Assembly: GCF_014493765.1 (NCBI RefSeq)
Contig: NZ_JACTVJ010000006.1
Coordinates: 558,001 to 622,000 of the forward strand
From: Streptomyces polyasparticus
GTDB lineage: Bacteria > Actinomycetota > Actinomycetes > Streptomycetales > Streptomycetaceae
Direction of reading: 5' to 3'
DNA length: 64,000 nucleotides
Shown here: piece after piece, positions 24,163 through 33,785 of the stretch
Layout: the number at the start of each line of letters is the position of its first letter
How positions within the stretch are numbered: the stretch's first letter is position 1
Made by a program: the position numbers and the translations under genes
The notes under the pieces: generated by a model
Database searches by the model: none
Told to the model about the DNA's origin: nothing
Seen by the model: only the letters and a program-made list of their open reading frames with translations

Positions 24163-26523
24163 ATGAACGCCTACCCGAGACGCCAGGTCATCGCCACCGC
24201 GACCGCCCTGGCCGCAGGAGCCGCGGTCACCGCGGCCGGACCGCTCGCGGCCGGCGCCACGGCCGCGCCGTACGAGCCCGGACCCGAGGCGCAAGACGAC
24301 TGGGCCACCGTCCCGCCCGCTGTCACCGTGGCCCTTGCCGCCCACTTCGACAACGACGGCATCGACACCGCCGAAGCGCGCGGCGGAGACTTCGACGGCT
24401 CCGGCTACACGTTCCCCGGGGAGGAACTGCCCGCAGGGCGTATCGAGTTGGACGGCATTCCGTTCGACTTCCCGTCCGCCGCGGCCGGCGCCGCGAACAA
24501 CATCGTCGCGCGCGGCGCCCGGATCGAGCTGCCCAAGGGCCGCTACCTCTCGGCCCACTTCCTCGCCGCCTGCAGCTATGGCGCCACGTCCGGCAAGGTC
24601 ACCGTCCACTACGCCGACGGCGGCACCGGACAGGGGACCGTCGGCGCGCCCGACTGGTACGCGGGCGGCGGACTCCTCGCCGCCCCGTACCGCTACACGC
24701 CGGATGGCACCAAGGACGCCCACCGCGTGGTGATCGACGCGACCGAGGTCGCGCTGGATCCGGCCCGCGAAGCCGTCGCCCTCACGCTGCCCGACATCGG
24801 ACCCGCCGAGCCGAACAGGTCCGCGCTGCACCTCTTCGCGCTGACCCTCCAACCCGCCGCCGAGGGAAGGGCGTTGCTGCTGCGCGGCGCCAAGTCCACG
24901 GTGTCGCTCCTGGAGGAGAGCGGGGCGCAGAGTGTCGAGGCGACGGTGGTGAACGCCGGCACCGTCGCGCTCCTCGCCCGCGACGGGCTCGCCGTCGGCG
25001 TCGACGTCGCCGGCGCCCGTACGGTCGACCCCGCAGGCATCCGACGTCTCGACCTCGGCGAGCAGGCCCGGGTACGGATCGGCATCCGCAACCGTCCGGG
25101 CACCGCGGCGGGCACACAGCAGGACGGCACGGTCTTCGCGGCCAGTGGCGGACGCCGCGTCGCCGCGGCCGGGCGGCGCCTGACGCTCGGCGTCCCCGAC
25201 TACGAGCCGACGGCCGCCTCCCTGGGCACGCACCAGGCGCCCTACTGGTTCCACCGCGTGAAGTTCGGGATCTTCATCCACTGGGGCGTGTACTCGGTGC
25301 CCGCCTGGGCGCCGGTCGGCGAGCAGTACGCCGAGTGGTACTGGAACCACATGCAGCTCCCCGACAACCCGACGTACGCGCACCACAGGGCCGTCTACGG
25401 CGAGGACTTCGCGTACGACGACTTCATCCCGATGTTCCGTGCGGAGAAGTACGACCCGCGCGCCTGGGTGGAGCTGTTCCGCGACGCGGGTGCCCAGTAC
25501 CACGTGCTGACCTCCAAGCACCACGAGGGCTTCGCCCTGTGGGACACCCGGCTCGCGGACCGCAACTCCGTGCGGATGGGCCCGAAGAGGGATCTCGTCA
25601 AGGAGCTCTTCGACGCCTCGAAGCAGTACACGCCCGAGCTGCACCGCGGCCTGTACTTCTCCATGCCCGAGTGGTTCAACCCCGACAACCCCTGGCGCGG
25701 GCATTCCCCGCGCAATCCGTACACCCTGGAGCCCGTCCCGTACACGGGCTACACCTCCGGCAAGGACTACGTCCTCGGGTATCAGGCGCCGCAGATGCTC
25801 GAGCTGATCCACGGCTACGAGCCGCAGGTCCTGTGGTGCGACATCGGCGGGGCCAACGACAGCCACCACGTGCTCGCCGAGTACTTCAACCACGCGAAGA
25901 ACCGGGACAAGCCCCTGGAGGTCGCGGTCAACAACCGCTCCGGTATCCCCTTCCACGACTTCACCACGCCCGAGTACACGACGTACGAGAACACGGTGGT
26001 GGCGAAGTGGGAGTCGAGCCGCGGGCTTGATCCGTTCAGCTACGGGTACAACGCGGCCACGCCCGACGAGCGTTACATGACGACCGAGGAGATCGTGCAC
26101 AGCCTCGTCGACATCGTGTCCAAGAACGGCAACTTCCTGCTCGACATCGGACCGCGCGCCGACGGGACCATCCCCGAGATCATGGAGCGCCGGCTGCGCG
26201 AGACAGGGGACTGGCTCAAGGTCAACGGCGAGGCGGTCTACGACACCACGTACTGGTCGAGGATGGCGCAGCTCGGCGAGGATCTGCGGTTCACGGTCCG
26301 GCAGAACCGCGCGTTCTACATCCACTCGCTCGCCGCGCCGGGAGCACAGCTGACCGTCGAGGCGGCCGTACCGATCCGGCAGGGCGACCGCGTGACCATG
26401 CTCGGGTACGACCGGCCTCTGACCTGGCGGACGCGGGGCGGCGCGCTGGTCATCGACGTGCCGGAGGCCGCCCGCAGGGCCGGGAAGCACGCCTGGGTGT
26501 TCAAGGTCGGGTGGGAGGCCTGA
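24163..26523 (+). CDS. Secreted alpha-L-fucosidase, GH29
   Basis: Releases L-fucose from glycans outside the cell. The 786-residue protein has a Tat-like signal (YPRRQVIATATALAAGA). An N-terminal ~350-residue beta-sandwich-like region (FDNDGIDTAEARGGDFDGSG; two-domain NEW3/concanavalin-like) precedes the GH29 barrel: KFGIFIHWGVYSVPAW is the family's N-terminal signature, then YHVLTSKHHEGFALWDT, and QVLWCDIGG holds the probable nucleophile Asp. NGNFLLDIGPRADGTIPE is the usual C-terminal barrel motif. The ATG at MNAYPRR follows GGGAG; an upstream GTG is ignored because it would place 40 residues before the signal. It shares a cis motif with the fucose-catabolic operon that follows. Confidence 0.93.
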   Translation: MNAYPRRQVIATATALAAGAAVTAAGPLAAGATAAPYEPGPEAQDDWATVPPAVTVALAAHFDNDGIDTAEARGGDFDGSGYTFPGEELPAGRIELDGIPFDFPSAAAGAANNIVARGARIELPKGRYLSAHFLAACSYGATSGKVTVHYADGGTGQGTVGAPDWYAGGGLLAAPYRYTPDGTKDAHRVVIDATEVALDPAREAVALTLPDIGPAEPNRSALHLFALTLQPAAEGRALLLRGAKSTVSLLEESGAQSVEATVVNAGTVALLARDGLAVGVDVAGARTVDPAGIRRLDLGEQARVRIGIRNRPGTAAGTQQDGTVFAASGGRRVAAAGRRLTLGVPDYEPTAASLGTHQAPYWFHRVKFGIFIHWGVYSVPAWAPVGEQYAEWYWNHMQLPDNPTYAHHRAVYGEDFAYDDFIPMFRAEKYDPRAWVELFRDAGAQYHVLTSKHHEGFALWDTRLADRNSVRMGPKRDLVKELFDASKQYTPELHRGLYFSMPEWFNPDNPWRGHSPRNPYTLEPVPYTGYTSGKDYVLGYQAPQMLELIHGYEPQVLWCDIGGANDSHHVLAEYFNHAKNRDKPLEVAVNNRSGIPFHDFTTPEYTTYENTVVAKWESSRGLDPFSYGYNAATPDERYMTTEEIVHSLVDIVSKNGNFLLDIGPRADGTIPEIMERRLRETGDWLKVNGEAVYDTTYWSRMAQLGEDLRFTVRQNRAFYIHSLAAPGAQLTVEAAVPIRQGDRVTMLGYDRPLTWRTRGGALVIDVPEAARRAGKHAWVFKVGWEA

Positions 26524-26627
26524 GCCGTACGCCGGGTCGGGGCGCTGAGCGGAGCGCACCGGACGAGGGTGATCCGATCTCTGAGTTGAAGAGGCGCCAG
26601 ATCTTGGCCGCTGTGGGGTCTTGTGCA

Positions 26628-26713
26628 GCCATAGACCTCCGATGAATACTCGTCCTGTCTCAGAGGTCCGATGAGTGGGGTCCGTGCCGGCCCCGTCGAA
26701 CGGACCTCTGAGG
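26628..26713. promoter_or_regulatory. Cluster of three operator-like sites upstream of the fucose operon
   Basis: Three related 18-bp sites: 26628-26645 (contains AGACCTCCGATGAAT, identical to the fucosidase site), 26657-26674 (ends AGAGGTCCGATGA) and 26696-26713 (contains GGACCTCTGAGG). All fit a GACCTC/GAGGTC-centred GntR-type pattern. No GntR gene lies in the window, so the regulator would be encoded elsewhere. Confidence 0.58.
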
Positions 26714-26745
26714 CCATGGACGACCCCTGACCAAGAGAGAGAGCC

Positions 26746-28116
26746 GTGACGTCAACCTCCGCTCGTATCACGGCAGTCGAGACCTTCGACATCCGCTTCC
26801 CGACCTCCGCCGAGCTCGACGGCTCCGACGCCATGAACCCCGACCCCGACTACTCCGCCGCGTATGTCGTGCTGCGCACCGACTCCGGCGACGGTCTCGA
26901 AGGGCACGGGTTCGCGTTCACGATCGGGCGCGGCAACGACGTGCAGGTCGCCGCCATCGACGCGCTGCGGCCCCATGTCGTCGGACGCGCCGTCGAGGAA
27001 CTCTGCGCCGATCCCGGCTCGTTGAACCGCGACTTGATCGGGGACAGTCAGCTGCGCTGGCTCGGTCCGGAGAAGGGCGTCATGCATATGGCGATCGGCG
27101 CGGTCGTCAACGCGGTCTGGGATCTCGCCGCCAAGCGGGCGGGCCTGCCGCTGTGGCAGCTGCTCTCGCGCGCCGAACCGGCCTGGCTGGTCGCGCAGAT
27201 CGACTTCCGCTACATCGCCGATGTGCTCGCCCCCGACGAGGCGCTCGCCCTTCTGGAGCGGGGCCGTGTGGACGCCGAACAGCGCGCGGCGCGGCTGCGG
27301 GTGCGCGGCTACCCGGCGTACACCACCTCGCCCGGCTGGCTCGGCTACTCCGACGAGAAGCTGACCCGGCTCGCGCGCGAGGCGGTCGCCGAGGGATTCA
27401 CCCAGATCAAGCTGAAGGTCGGCGCCGACCTGGCGGACGACCTGCGCCGGATGCGGACCGCGCGGGAGGCCGTGGGCGACGACTTCCGCATCGCGGTGGA
27501 CGCCAACCAGCGCTGGAACGTGGACGAGGCGATCACCTGGACCCGCGCCCTCGCGGCGTACGGGCCGTACTGGATCGAGGAGCCCACCAGCCCCGACGAC
27601 GTGCTCGGCCATGCGGAGATCCGCCGCTCCGTGGCGCCCGTGAAGGTCGCGACCGGCGAACACGTCCAGAACCGCATCGTCTTCAAACAGCTCCTGCAGG
27701 TCGGCGCGATCGACGTCCTGCAGCTGGACGCGGCCCGCGTCGGCGGCGTCAACGAGAACCTGGCGATCCTGCTGCTCGCCGCCAAGTTCGGCGTCCCCGT
27801 CTGCCCGCACGCCGGCGGCGTCGGACTGTGCGAACTCGTCCAGCATCTGGCGATGTTCGACTACGTGGCGCTCAGCGGCACCACCGAGGACCGGATGATC
27901 GAGTACGTCGACCATCTCCACGAACACTTCGAGCACCCCGTCGTGATCCGCGACGGCCGCTACACGGCCCCGTCCGCCCCCGGATTCTCCGCGGCCATGC
28001 ACCCCGCGTCCCTGGAGCGCTACCGCTATCCGAACGGCACGTACTGGGCCGGTGCCCTTCCCACGCCGGACGCCGACGACCATGATCTCCTGCAGCGGAA
28101 GGGAGCAGTGGCATGA
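26746..28116 (+). CDS. L-fuconate dehydratase (enolase superfamily)
   Basis: Dehydrates L-fuconate to 2-keto-3-deoxy-L-fuconate. The 456-residue length suits the family. Enolase-superfamily catalytic parts: KxK in [10 protein letters not shown], metal ligands Asp in [10 protein letters not shown], Glu in [10 protein letters not shown] and Glu in [10 protein letters not shown], and the His base in [10 protein letters not shown]. The N-terminal [20 protein letters not shown] matches the fuconate-dehydratase capping domain rather than generic mandelate racemases. GTG start, weak GAGAGAG SD. First gene of a four-gene set with four-base overlaps throughout. Specificity is by family resemblance plus context (fucosidase, lactonase, aldose dehydrogenase). 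Confidence 0.9.
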   Translation: MTSTSARITAVETFDIRFPTSAELDGSDAMNPDPDYSAAYVVLRTDSGDGLEGHGFAFTIGRGNDVQVAAIDALRPHVVGRAVEELCADPGSLNRDLIGDSQLRWLGPEKGVMHMAIGAVVNAVWDLAAKRAGLPLWQLLSRAEPAWLVAQIDFRYIADVLAPDEALALLERGRVDAEQRAARLRVRGYPAYTTSPGWLGYSDEKLTRLAREAVAEGFTQIKLKVGADLADDLRRMRTAREAVGDDFRIAVDANQRWNVDEAITWTRALAAYGPYWIEEPTSPDDVLGHAEIRRSVAPVKVATGEHVQNRIVFKQLLQVGAIDVLQLDAARVGGVNENLAILLLAAKFGVPVCPHAGGVGLCELVQHLAMFDYVALSGTTEDRMIEYVDHLHEHFEHPVVIRDGRYTAPSAPGFSAAMHPASLERYRYPNGTYWAGALPTPDADDHDLLQRKGAVA

Positions 28117-28868
28117 CCGACCTTGACGGACTCAAAGCCCTTGTCACCGGCGGGGCTTCGGGCATCGGCCGGGCGACGGCGGAACTCCTCGCGGAACGCG
28201 GAGCGCAGGTCACCGTCCTCGACCTCGCCCCGGAGGCGGTGGGCAAACCGCTGCTCGCGCGGCGCGCGGATGTCACGGACGACGCGTCCGTACGGTCGGC
28301 CGTGGCCGCGGCCGCCGAGGAGATGGGCGGCCTCGACATCCTGGTGAACAACGCCGGGACCGGCGCCCAGGGCACCGTCGAGGACAACGACGACGCGGCC
28401 TGGCACCACGTACTCGACGTCAATCTGCTCGGCATGGTGCGCACCACCCGCGCCGCGCTGCCGCATCTGCGCGCCTCGCGGCATGCCGCGATCGTCAACA
28501 CCTGCTCGATAGCCGCGACCGCGGGCCTGCCGCAGCGTGCGCTCTACAGCGCCTCCAAGGGAGCGGTGCTCTCCCTCACGCTCGCCATGGCAGCGGACCA
28601 CGTACGCGAAGGGATCCGAGTGAACTGCGTCAACCCCGGCACCGTGGACACCCCTTGGGTCGGCCGTCTCCTGGACGCCGCCGACGATCCGGCCGCCGAA
28701 CGCGCCGCGCTCGCGGCCCGCCAGCCCACGGGCCGGCTCGTGAGCGCCGAGGAAGTCGCCGCGGCCATCGCCTACTTGGCGAGCCCGGCCGCCGGCGCGA
28801 CCACCGGGACGGCGCTCGCGGTCGACGGCGGTATGCAGGGCCTCAGGCTCCGGCCGGTGACCGCATGA
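28113..28868 (+). CDS. SDR dehydrogenase, probable 2-keto-3-deoxy-L-fuconate dehydrogenase
   Basis: A 251-residue SDR with [26 protein letters not shown], catalytic Ser in [10 protein letters not shown] and YSASKGAVL, and the late [22 protein letters not shown]. The ATG overlaps the dehydratase stop (ATGA). In the non-phosphorylative fucose pathway this position is filled by the NAD-dependent dehydrogenase that oxidises 2-keto-3-deoxy-L-fuconate at C4. An L-fucose 1-dehydrogenase role is the alternative, but the next gene is a better candidate for that step. Confidence 0.85.
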   Translation: MTDLDGLKALVTGGASGIGRATAELLAERGAQVTVLDLAPEAVGKPLLARRADVTDDASVRSAVAAAAEEMGGLDILVNNAGTGAQGTVEDNDDAAWHHVLDVNLLGMVRTTRAALPHLRASRHAAIVNTCSIAATAGLPQRALYSASKGAVLSLTLAMAADHVREGIRVNCVNPGTVDTPWVGRLLDAADDPAAERAALAARQPTGRLVSAEEVAAAIAYLASPAAGATTGTALAVDGGMQGLRLRPVTA

Positions 28869-29863
28869 TCGCCACAGCGCGCCTCGCCGCCACCGACGTC
28901 CTCGTCTCCCGGCTTTCCTTCGGCGCCGCACCGATCGCCGGACTCTTCGAGCCGGTCACCGACGAGCAGGCGTACGAGGCGGTCACGGCCGCCTGGGACG
29001 CGGGCATCCGCACCTTCGACACCGCACCGCACTACGGGCTCGGCGTCTCCGAGCGCCGCCTCGGCGAAGTCCTCCGCGAGCGGCCCCGGCACAGCTTCAC
29101 CGTGTCCACCAAGGTCGGCAGGCTCCTCGAACCGTACGACGGCGGCGGCGACGATCTCGCGGCCGGCGGCTTCGCCGTGCCCGCCACGCACCGCAGGGTC
29201 TGGGACTTCACCGCCGACGGGGTCCGGCGCAGCATCGAGGGCAGCCTGGAGCGGCTCGGCCTCGACCGCGTCGACATCGTCTATCTGCACGACCCGGACG
29301 ACCACGAGGAGTGGGCGTTCCGCGAGGGCTATCCGGCGCTCGAACAGCTGCGCTCGGAAGGCGTCGTCGGCGCGATCGGCGCCGGGATGAACCAGGCCGA
29401 GATGCTCACCCGGTTCATCACCGACACCGACACGGACGTGGTCCTGGCCGCGGGCCGCTACACCCTGCTCGACCAGATCTCGCTCAAGGCGCTCCTTCCC
29501 GAGGCGCAGGCCCGCGGCAAGAGCGTGGTCGCCGCGGCGGTCTACAACTCCGGCATCCTCGCCGAACCGCGCGACGGGGCCACATACAACTACACGACCG
29601 CACCCGACGACCTCCTGACCCGGGCCCGGCGCATCAAGGAGCTCGCCCTGCAGCACGGCACGACGCTGCGCGCCGCCGCGCTGACGTTCCCGCTGGCGCA
29701 TCCGGCGGTCGCGGGTGTCCTGGTGGGGATGCGCTCCGCCGATCAAGTGCGCGATACGGCAACGCAGTTCGCCACCCCGGTGCCCGAGGCGTTCTGGGCC
29801 GCGCTCAAGGCGGAGGGGTTGCTCGCGGAGGACGTGCCGGTGCCCGTGGGGAAGGTCCCGTGA
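28865..29863 (+). CDS. Aldo-keto reductase, probable L-fucose (D-threo-aldose) 1-dehydrogenase
   Basis: A 332-residue (beta/alpha)8 aldo-keto reductase. The tetrad is visible: Asp and Tyr in TFDTAPHYGLGVSERRLG, Lys in TVSTKVGRLL and His in VYLHDPDDHEE. The family of D-threo-aldose 1-dehydrogenases oxidises L-fucose to L-fuconolactone with NAD(P), the entry step of non-phosphorylative fucose use, which fits the neighbours. Its ATG overlaps the SDR stop by four bases and its stop overlaps the next GTG by four. Confidence 0.88.
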   Translation: MIATARLAATDVLVSRLSFGAAPIAGLFEPVTDEQAYEAVTAAWDAGIRTFDTAPHYGLGVSERRLGEVLRERPRHSFTVSTKVGRLLEPYDGGGDDLAAGGFAVPATHRRVWDFTADGVRRSIEGSLERLGLDRVDIVYLHDPDDHEEWAFREGYPALEQLRSEGVVGAIGAGMNQAEMLTRFITDTDTDVVLAAGRYTLLDQISLKALLPEAQARGKSVVAAAVYNSGILAEPRDGATYNYTTAPDDLLTRARRIKELALQHGTTLRAAALTFPLAHPAVAGVLVGMRSADQVRDTATQFATPVPEAFWAALKAEGLLAEDVPVPVGKVP

Positions 29864-30711
29864 GCGTCGTCGACGCTCACCACCACGTCTGGGACCTCGC
29901 CGTACGCGACCAGGACTGGATCACGGGTCCCGAACTCGCCCCGATCCGCAGCGACTTCATCCTCGCCGACCTGGAGCCGGAGGCGCGGGCCGCCGGCGTC
30001 TCGGCCACCGTCCTGGTGCAGACGGTCACCGTGGCGGAGGAGACGCCGGAGTTCCTGGCCCTCGCCGCGAGCAGCGACCTGGTCGCGGGCGTCGTCGGCT
30101 GGACCGACCTCACCGCCCCCGGCGTCGCGGACGAGCTCGCGCGGCTGCGTGAACTCCCGGGCGGCGCGCACCTGGTGGGCATCCGGCACCAGGTGCAGGG
30201 CGAGCCCGACCCCGACTGGCTGCTGCGCCCGGACGTCCGCAGAGGCCTCGCCGCCGTCGCCGCCGCGGGGCTCGCGTACGACCTCGTCGTGCAGGCGCAC
30301 CAGCTGCCGGCCTGCGTGAAGGCGGCCGTCGGACTGCCGGAGCTGACCTTCGTCCTCGACCACCTGGGCAAACCGCCGATCGCGCGCGGCGAGGTGGAGC
30401 CATGGGCCGGTGACCTGTGCGCCCTCGCGGCCCTGCCGAACACGGTCGCCAAGCTCTCGGGGCTCGTCACCGAGGCGGACTGGGCACGGTGGACGGTGCG
30501 CGATCTGCGCCCGTTCGCGGAGACGGCCCTGGAAGCCTTCGGGCCCTCCCGGCTGATGTTCGGCTCGGACTGGCCGGTGTGCCGCCTTGCGGCCTCGTAC
30601 GGGGAAGTCCTGGACAGCGCAAGGGAGTTGACTGCCACCCTGGGTGCGGGGGAGCGGGACGAGGTCTTCTCGGGCACGGCCAGGCGGATCTACGGGCTCT
30701 CGGCGGGCTGA
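29860..30711 (+). CDS. Amidohydrolase-fold L-fuconolactone hydrolase
   Basis: Opens L-fuconolactone to L-fuconate. The 283-residue protein is an amidohydrolase-2 (COG3618) type: VDAHHHVWD holds the HxH metal pair, LDHLGKPPI the mid-barrel His, and MFGSDWPVC the catalytic Asp. These TIM-barrel lactonases process L-fucono-, L-rhamnono- and galactono-lactones; the gene set favours fucose. The GTG start overlaps the AKR stop (GTGA). Last gene of the operon; its TGA lies at the edge of a tandem array shared with the convergent gene. No 2,4-diketo-3-deoxy-fuconate hydrolase follows. Confidence 0.88.
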   Translation: MSVVDAHHHVWDLAVRDQDWITGPELAPIRSDFILADLEPEARAAGVSATVLVQTVTVAEETPEFLALAASSDLVAGVVGWTDLTAPGVADELARLRELPGGAHLVGIRHQVQGEPDPDWLLRPDVRRGLAAVAAAGLAYDLVVQAHQLPACVKAAVGLPELTFVLDHLGKPPIARGEVEPWAGDLCALAALPNTVAKLSGLVTEADWARWTVRDLRPFAETALEAFGPSRLMFGSDWPVCRLAASYGEVLDSARELTATLGAGERDEVFSGTARRIYGLSAG

Positions 30712-30828
30712 GGTCACCTTCTTCTCTCGGCGATCCGAGACCGCCTTGCCTCAGCGGTCCGAGATCACCTTGTCTCAACGGTCCGAGATCACCTTGTCTC
30801 AGCGGTTCGAAGCCACCTTGTCGAGACG
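30709..30828. repeat. 24-bp tandem repeat bridging two convergent stop codons
   Basis: Four clear units (30733-30756, 30757-30780, 30781-30804, 30805-30828) with core GTCCGAGATCACCTTGTCTC, plus a degenerate fifth from 30709. On the minus strand the first two units form the last codons and stop of the lipase-maturation-factor gene (TGA at 30799-30801), and the stop recurs in frame every 24 bp. The degenerate unit begins at the stop of the convergent lactonase gene. Confidence 0.93.
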
Positions 30829-32229
30829 GGCGGGCGGCAGGAACTCACGGACATACGTCCGCTGCCACCACGCCCCGGTCGCCCGCAGCTCCCGCCAGGT
30901 CGTATAGCGGTAGCGGTAGACCCGCGCCCGGATGAAACGCGGTGGCGCTTCGGGGAAGGGGTTGTGGCGCAGCAGCCGCAGCGTGTCCCGGTCGCCGTCG
31001 AGCAGGCGCTCCACGAAGGGCCCGAACCAGCTGCGGGCGTACGCGGGGGAGAGCGCGGCGAACCACATCATCCAGTCGAGCCGCAGGTGGTACGGGGCGA
31101 ACTGGCGTGGCAGCCGGGTGAGTTCACCGGGCTTGCCGTGGAATCCGTACTCCTTCCAGCCGCTCCCGTCGGGCAGCGGCACCGCCTCGTCCGTGCCCTC
31201 GATCGAGATCTCCTGGCGGACCCGCCCGACGGAGCCGAACGCGCCGTAGGCGTTGACCAGATGGAGCGGGTCGAAGGAGTAGTTCATCACCTGGCGGCGG
31301 GAGAACAGATTGCGCGCCGGACGGTAGCTGAGCGCCAGGACGAGCGCCGTGACGGCCAGGACGAGGATCTCGTACCAGAACGGTGGCCCGGCCAGTGCGG
31401 GCGGTGCGCCCGTCACCGGGGTGAAGTCGACGGCGGAGAGTGCCAGGGCGATCGTCAGCCAGTTCAGCCAGGCGAAGTTGCCGGAGAGCACCAGCCACAG
31501 CTGGGTGACCGCCATCGCGAGCGCCGCGTACGAGGCGACCGGCTGCGGAGTGAACAGGAGGAAGGGGAGCGCGAGTTGGGTGACATGGTTCGCGGCCACC
31601 TCGGTCTTGTGCACGGGCCCCGGCAGATGGTGGAAGAACCAGCTCAGCGGACCCGGCATCGGCTGCGTCTCGTGGTGGTAGTGCAGACAGGTCAGCTTCC
31701 GCCAGCACTCGTCCCCGCGCATCTTGATGAGACCGGCGCCGAACTCCACGCGGAACAGCACCCAGCGAAGGAGGAAAAGGACCAGGACCGGCGGGGCCAG
31801 ATCGTGCGGGCCGAGGAAGACGGCGAGGAAGCCGACCTCCAGGAGCAGGGACTCCCAGCCGAATCCGTACCAGGTCTGCCCCACATTGACGATCGAGAGA
31901 TACAGCAGCCAGGGCAGCGCCCACAGGGCCATCCCCGCCCACAGCGGCAGTTCGGCATCCAGGCCGGCGAGCAGCGCGAGCGAACACAGAACCCCGGTCC
32001 AGGCCACGACCGCGAACAGACGGTCCGAATACCGCAGCTGGAACAGGCTCGGCGCCCGCCGGAACGGCACCCGGGCCACGAACCGGGGGACCGGCAGCAT
32101 CCCGCGTTCACCGATCAGGGCCCGGAACTGCAGGGCCGCGCCGAGGAACGCCAGGAGATACACGGCGGCGAGCACCCGCTGGAAGACGAGGCGGGCGAGC
32201 CAGTAGTCGGACGCCGTGAACCACTCCAC
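30799..32229 (-). CDS. Lipase maturation factor family membrane protein
   Basis: A 476-residue polytopic protein of the LMF family. Human LMF1 is an ER chaperone for lipases; bacterial members are of unknown role. The sequence begins EWFTASDYWLARLVFQRVLA, as in actinobacterial members, and has about eight hydrophobic segments, the conserved LLRWVLFRVEFGAGLIKMRG and a C-terminal soluble portion (EYGFHGKPG, RLDWMMWFAALSP). The GTG start is taken from family resemblance; its SD is poor. It is convergent with the fucose operon and ends in the 24-bp array. Confidence 0.87.
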   Translation of the reverse strand: MEWFTASDYWLARLVFQRVLAAVYLLAFLGAALQFRALIGERGMLPVPRFVARVPFRRAPSLFQLRYSDRLFAVVAWTGVLCSLALLAGLDAELPLWAGMALWALPWLLYLSIVNVGQTWYGFGWESLLLEVGFLAVFLGPHDLAPPVLVLFLLRWVLFRVEFGAGLIKMRGDECWRKLTCLHYHHETQPMPGPLSWFFHHLPGPVHKTEVAANHVTQLALPFLLFTPQPVASYAALAMAVTQLWLVLSGNFAWLNWLTIALALSAVDFTPVTGAPPALAGPPFWYEILVLAVTALVLALSYRPARNLFSRRQVMNYSFDPLHLVNAYGAFGSVGRVRQEISIEGTDEAVPLPDGSGWKEYGFHGKPGELTRLPRQFAPYHLRLDWMMWFAALSPAYARSWFGPFVERLLDGDRDTLRLLRHNPFPEAPPRFIRARVYRYRYTTWRELRATGAWWQRTYVREFLPPARLDKVASNR

Positions 32230-32328
32230 TTCTTCATTGTGACCCCGGTCCGCGCACGCGGTTGCGGCCCTTAATTCGCGATTCACACAATGAGGGACGT
32301 ACGGCCAGAAAACAGGCGGGAGAACGGC

Positions 32329-33660
32329 GTGCACTCACCGACCAGGCGCTATGTCACAGCACTCGCGATATCCGGAGCTCTGCTGGTGGCGGGCTGTTCC
32401 AGCAGCGGCGAGAACGACGCGGGCGATACGGGCAGTGACAAGGAACTGTTCCTCCAGCCCGTCGCCGCCGCAGGGCCGGATCCCTTCACGGACTCCACGT
32501 CGAAGGTCACCGAGACCCCGCCCCCTGTCACCCGTACGCCGCAACCCTCCCCGACGCAGTCCGCCTCACCCTCGCAGGCGGGCATCCGCACCATTCAGGG
32601 CTCGACCCCCGGTCTGTACGGCGGTACGCACTCCCTGAGCAGCTGCGATGTCGAGCAGCAGGTCCGATTCCTCACCGCCGAGCAGGCCAAGGCCCGGGCC
32701 TTCGCGCAGGTCGAGGGCATTCAGCAGGGCGAGATCGCGAGCTGGCTGCGCGGGCTCACCCCCGTACAGCTGCGGGCCGACACCCGGGTCACCAACCACG
32801 GCTACAGCGCCGGCGCGCCCACCAGCTTCCAGTCCGTGCTCCAGGCCGGCACCGCGGTGCTCGTCGACAACCGGGGGCTGCCCCGGGTGCGCTGCGCGTG
32901 CGGCAACCCGCTGACGCCGCCCGCCGAACTGCACAAGGACGCCACCCACCACGGTCAGCCGTGGCAGGGCTACCACCCGGCGAACGTGATCGTGGTGAAG
33001 CCGTCCACGACCGTGATCAACAACATCACGATCGTCAACATCACCAACAACACCTGGATCGAGCGACCGATCGGCGACGACGGCGACAAGGACAAGATCG
33101 TCCCGCCGCCCACCCCGACGCCCGACCCCACCGGCCCGGATATCGACCCGACCGGCCCCGACGACCCGTCCACGTCGCCGGATGACCAGACGACCGAGCC
33201 GGACGACCAGACCACAGACCCGGACGATCCGACCTCCGAGCCGCCCACGGACGAGCCGACGAGCACCGATCCCGACGGGTCCGACAGCGCCACACCCGAC
33301 GGCGACGAGACCGGCGACTCGCCGAGCCCCACCGACTGCCCCACGGTCTCGCCGACGCCCACCGCCCCCGGTGCGCCCACGCCCACCATCCCCGCGGGCT
33401 GCCCGATCCCGCTGCCCGTACCCGTACCGGACACGGACACGACGGCGCCCGACGGCGGCGGCGACGTGACCACGCCGGACGGCGGTCAGGATCAGCAGCA
33501 GGAGCCGACGGACCGTACGGACATCCCGAGCCTTCCGCAGGAGGAGACCGTCCCGGAGCAGACCGGTCCCGACACGGTCCCGGAGGTCCCCGACGTCGAA
33601 CCCGGCCCCGACACCCCGTTCATCCCGGACCCGACCGAACCGGAGTCCTTCAGCGGCTGA
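32329..33660 (+). CDS. DUF6777-type lipoprotein with a long Pro/Asp/Thr tail
   Basis: A 443-residue lipoprotein: signal and lipobox LLVAGCSSSG (Cys ~24). The folded domain (~40-235) starts LFLQPVAAAGPDPFT and includes GGTHSLSSCDVEQQVRFL and VRCACGNPL, which I recognise as the Streptomyces DUF6777 domain; its function is unknown. From ~255 the protein is a ~190-residue low-complexity tail of Pro, Asp, Thr and Ser with PDDQTT units, like a surface spacer or stalk. Start GTG has GCGGGAG at six bases; an upstream in-frame ATG has no SD. A strong terminator follows. Confidence 0.85.
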   Translation: MHSPTRRYVTALAISGALLVAGCSSSGENDAGDTGSDKELFLQPVAAAGPDPFTDSTSKVTETPPPVTRTPQPSPTQSASPSQAGIRTIQGSTPGLYGGTHSLSSCDVEQQVRFLTAEQAKARAFAQVEGIQQGEIASWLRGLTPVQLRADTRVTNHGYSAGAPTSFQSVLQAGTAVLVDNRGLPRVRCACGNPLTPPAELHKDATHHGQPWQGYHPANVIVVKPSTTVINNITIVNITNNTWIERPIGDDGDKDKIVPPPTPTPDPTGPDIDPTGPDDPSTSPDDQTTEPDDQTTDPDDPTSEPPTDEPTSTDPDGSDSATPDGDETGDSPSPTDCPTVSPTPTAPGAPTPTIPAGCPIPLPVPVPDTDTTAPDGGGDVTTPDGGQDQQQEPTDRTDIPSLPQEETVPEQTGPDTVPEVPDVEPGPDTPFIPDPTEPESFSG

Positions 33661-33680
33661 GGGCCGCCTCCCCTGGAATT

Positions 33681-33715
33681 CGTCCTTCCGGCCGGACAGC
33701 CCGGCCGGAAGGACG
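33681..33715 (+). terminator. Strong hairpin terminator after the DUF6777 gene
   Basis: CGTCCTTCCGGCCGG (33681-33695) and CCGGCCGGAAGGACG (33701-33715) form a perfect 15-bp stem with a five-base loop, 20 bp after the stop codon. Confidence 0.88.
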
Positions 33716-33785
33716 AAGCATGTACGGGCGGCCGCGTGGTGTCCTCGAACCTCCTGCCCGTACGCCGTTTCCAGGGGGAAGCTCC

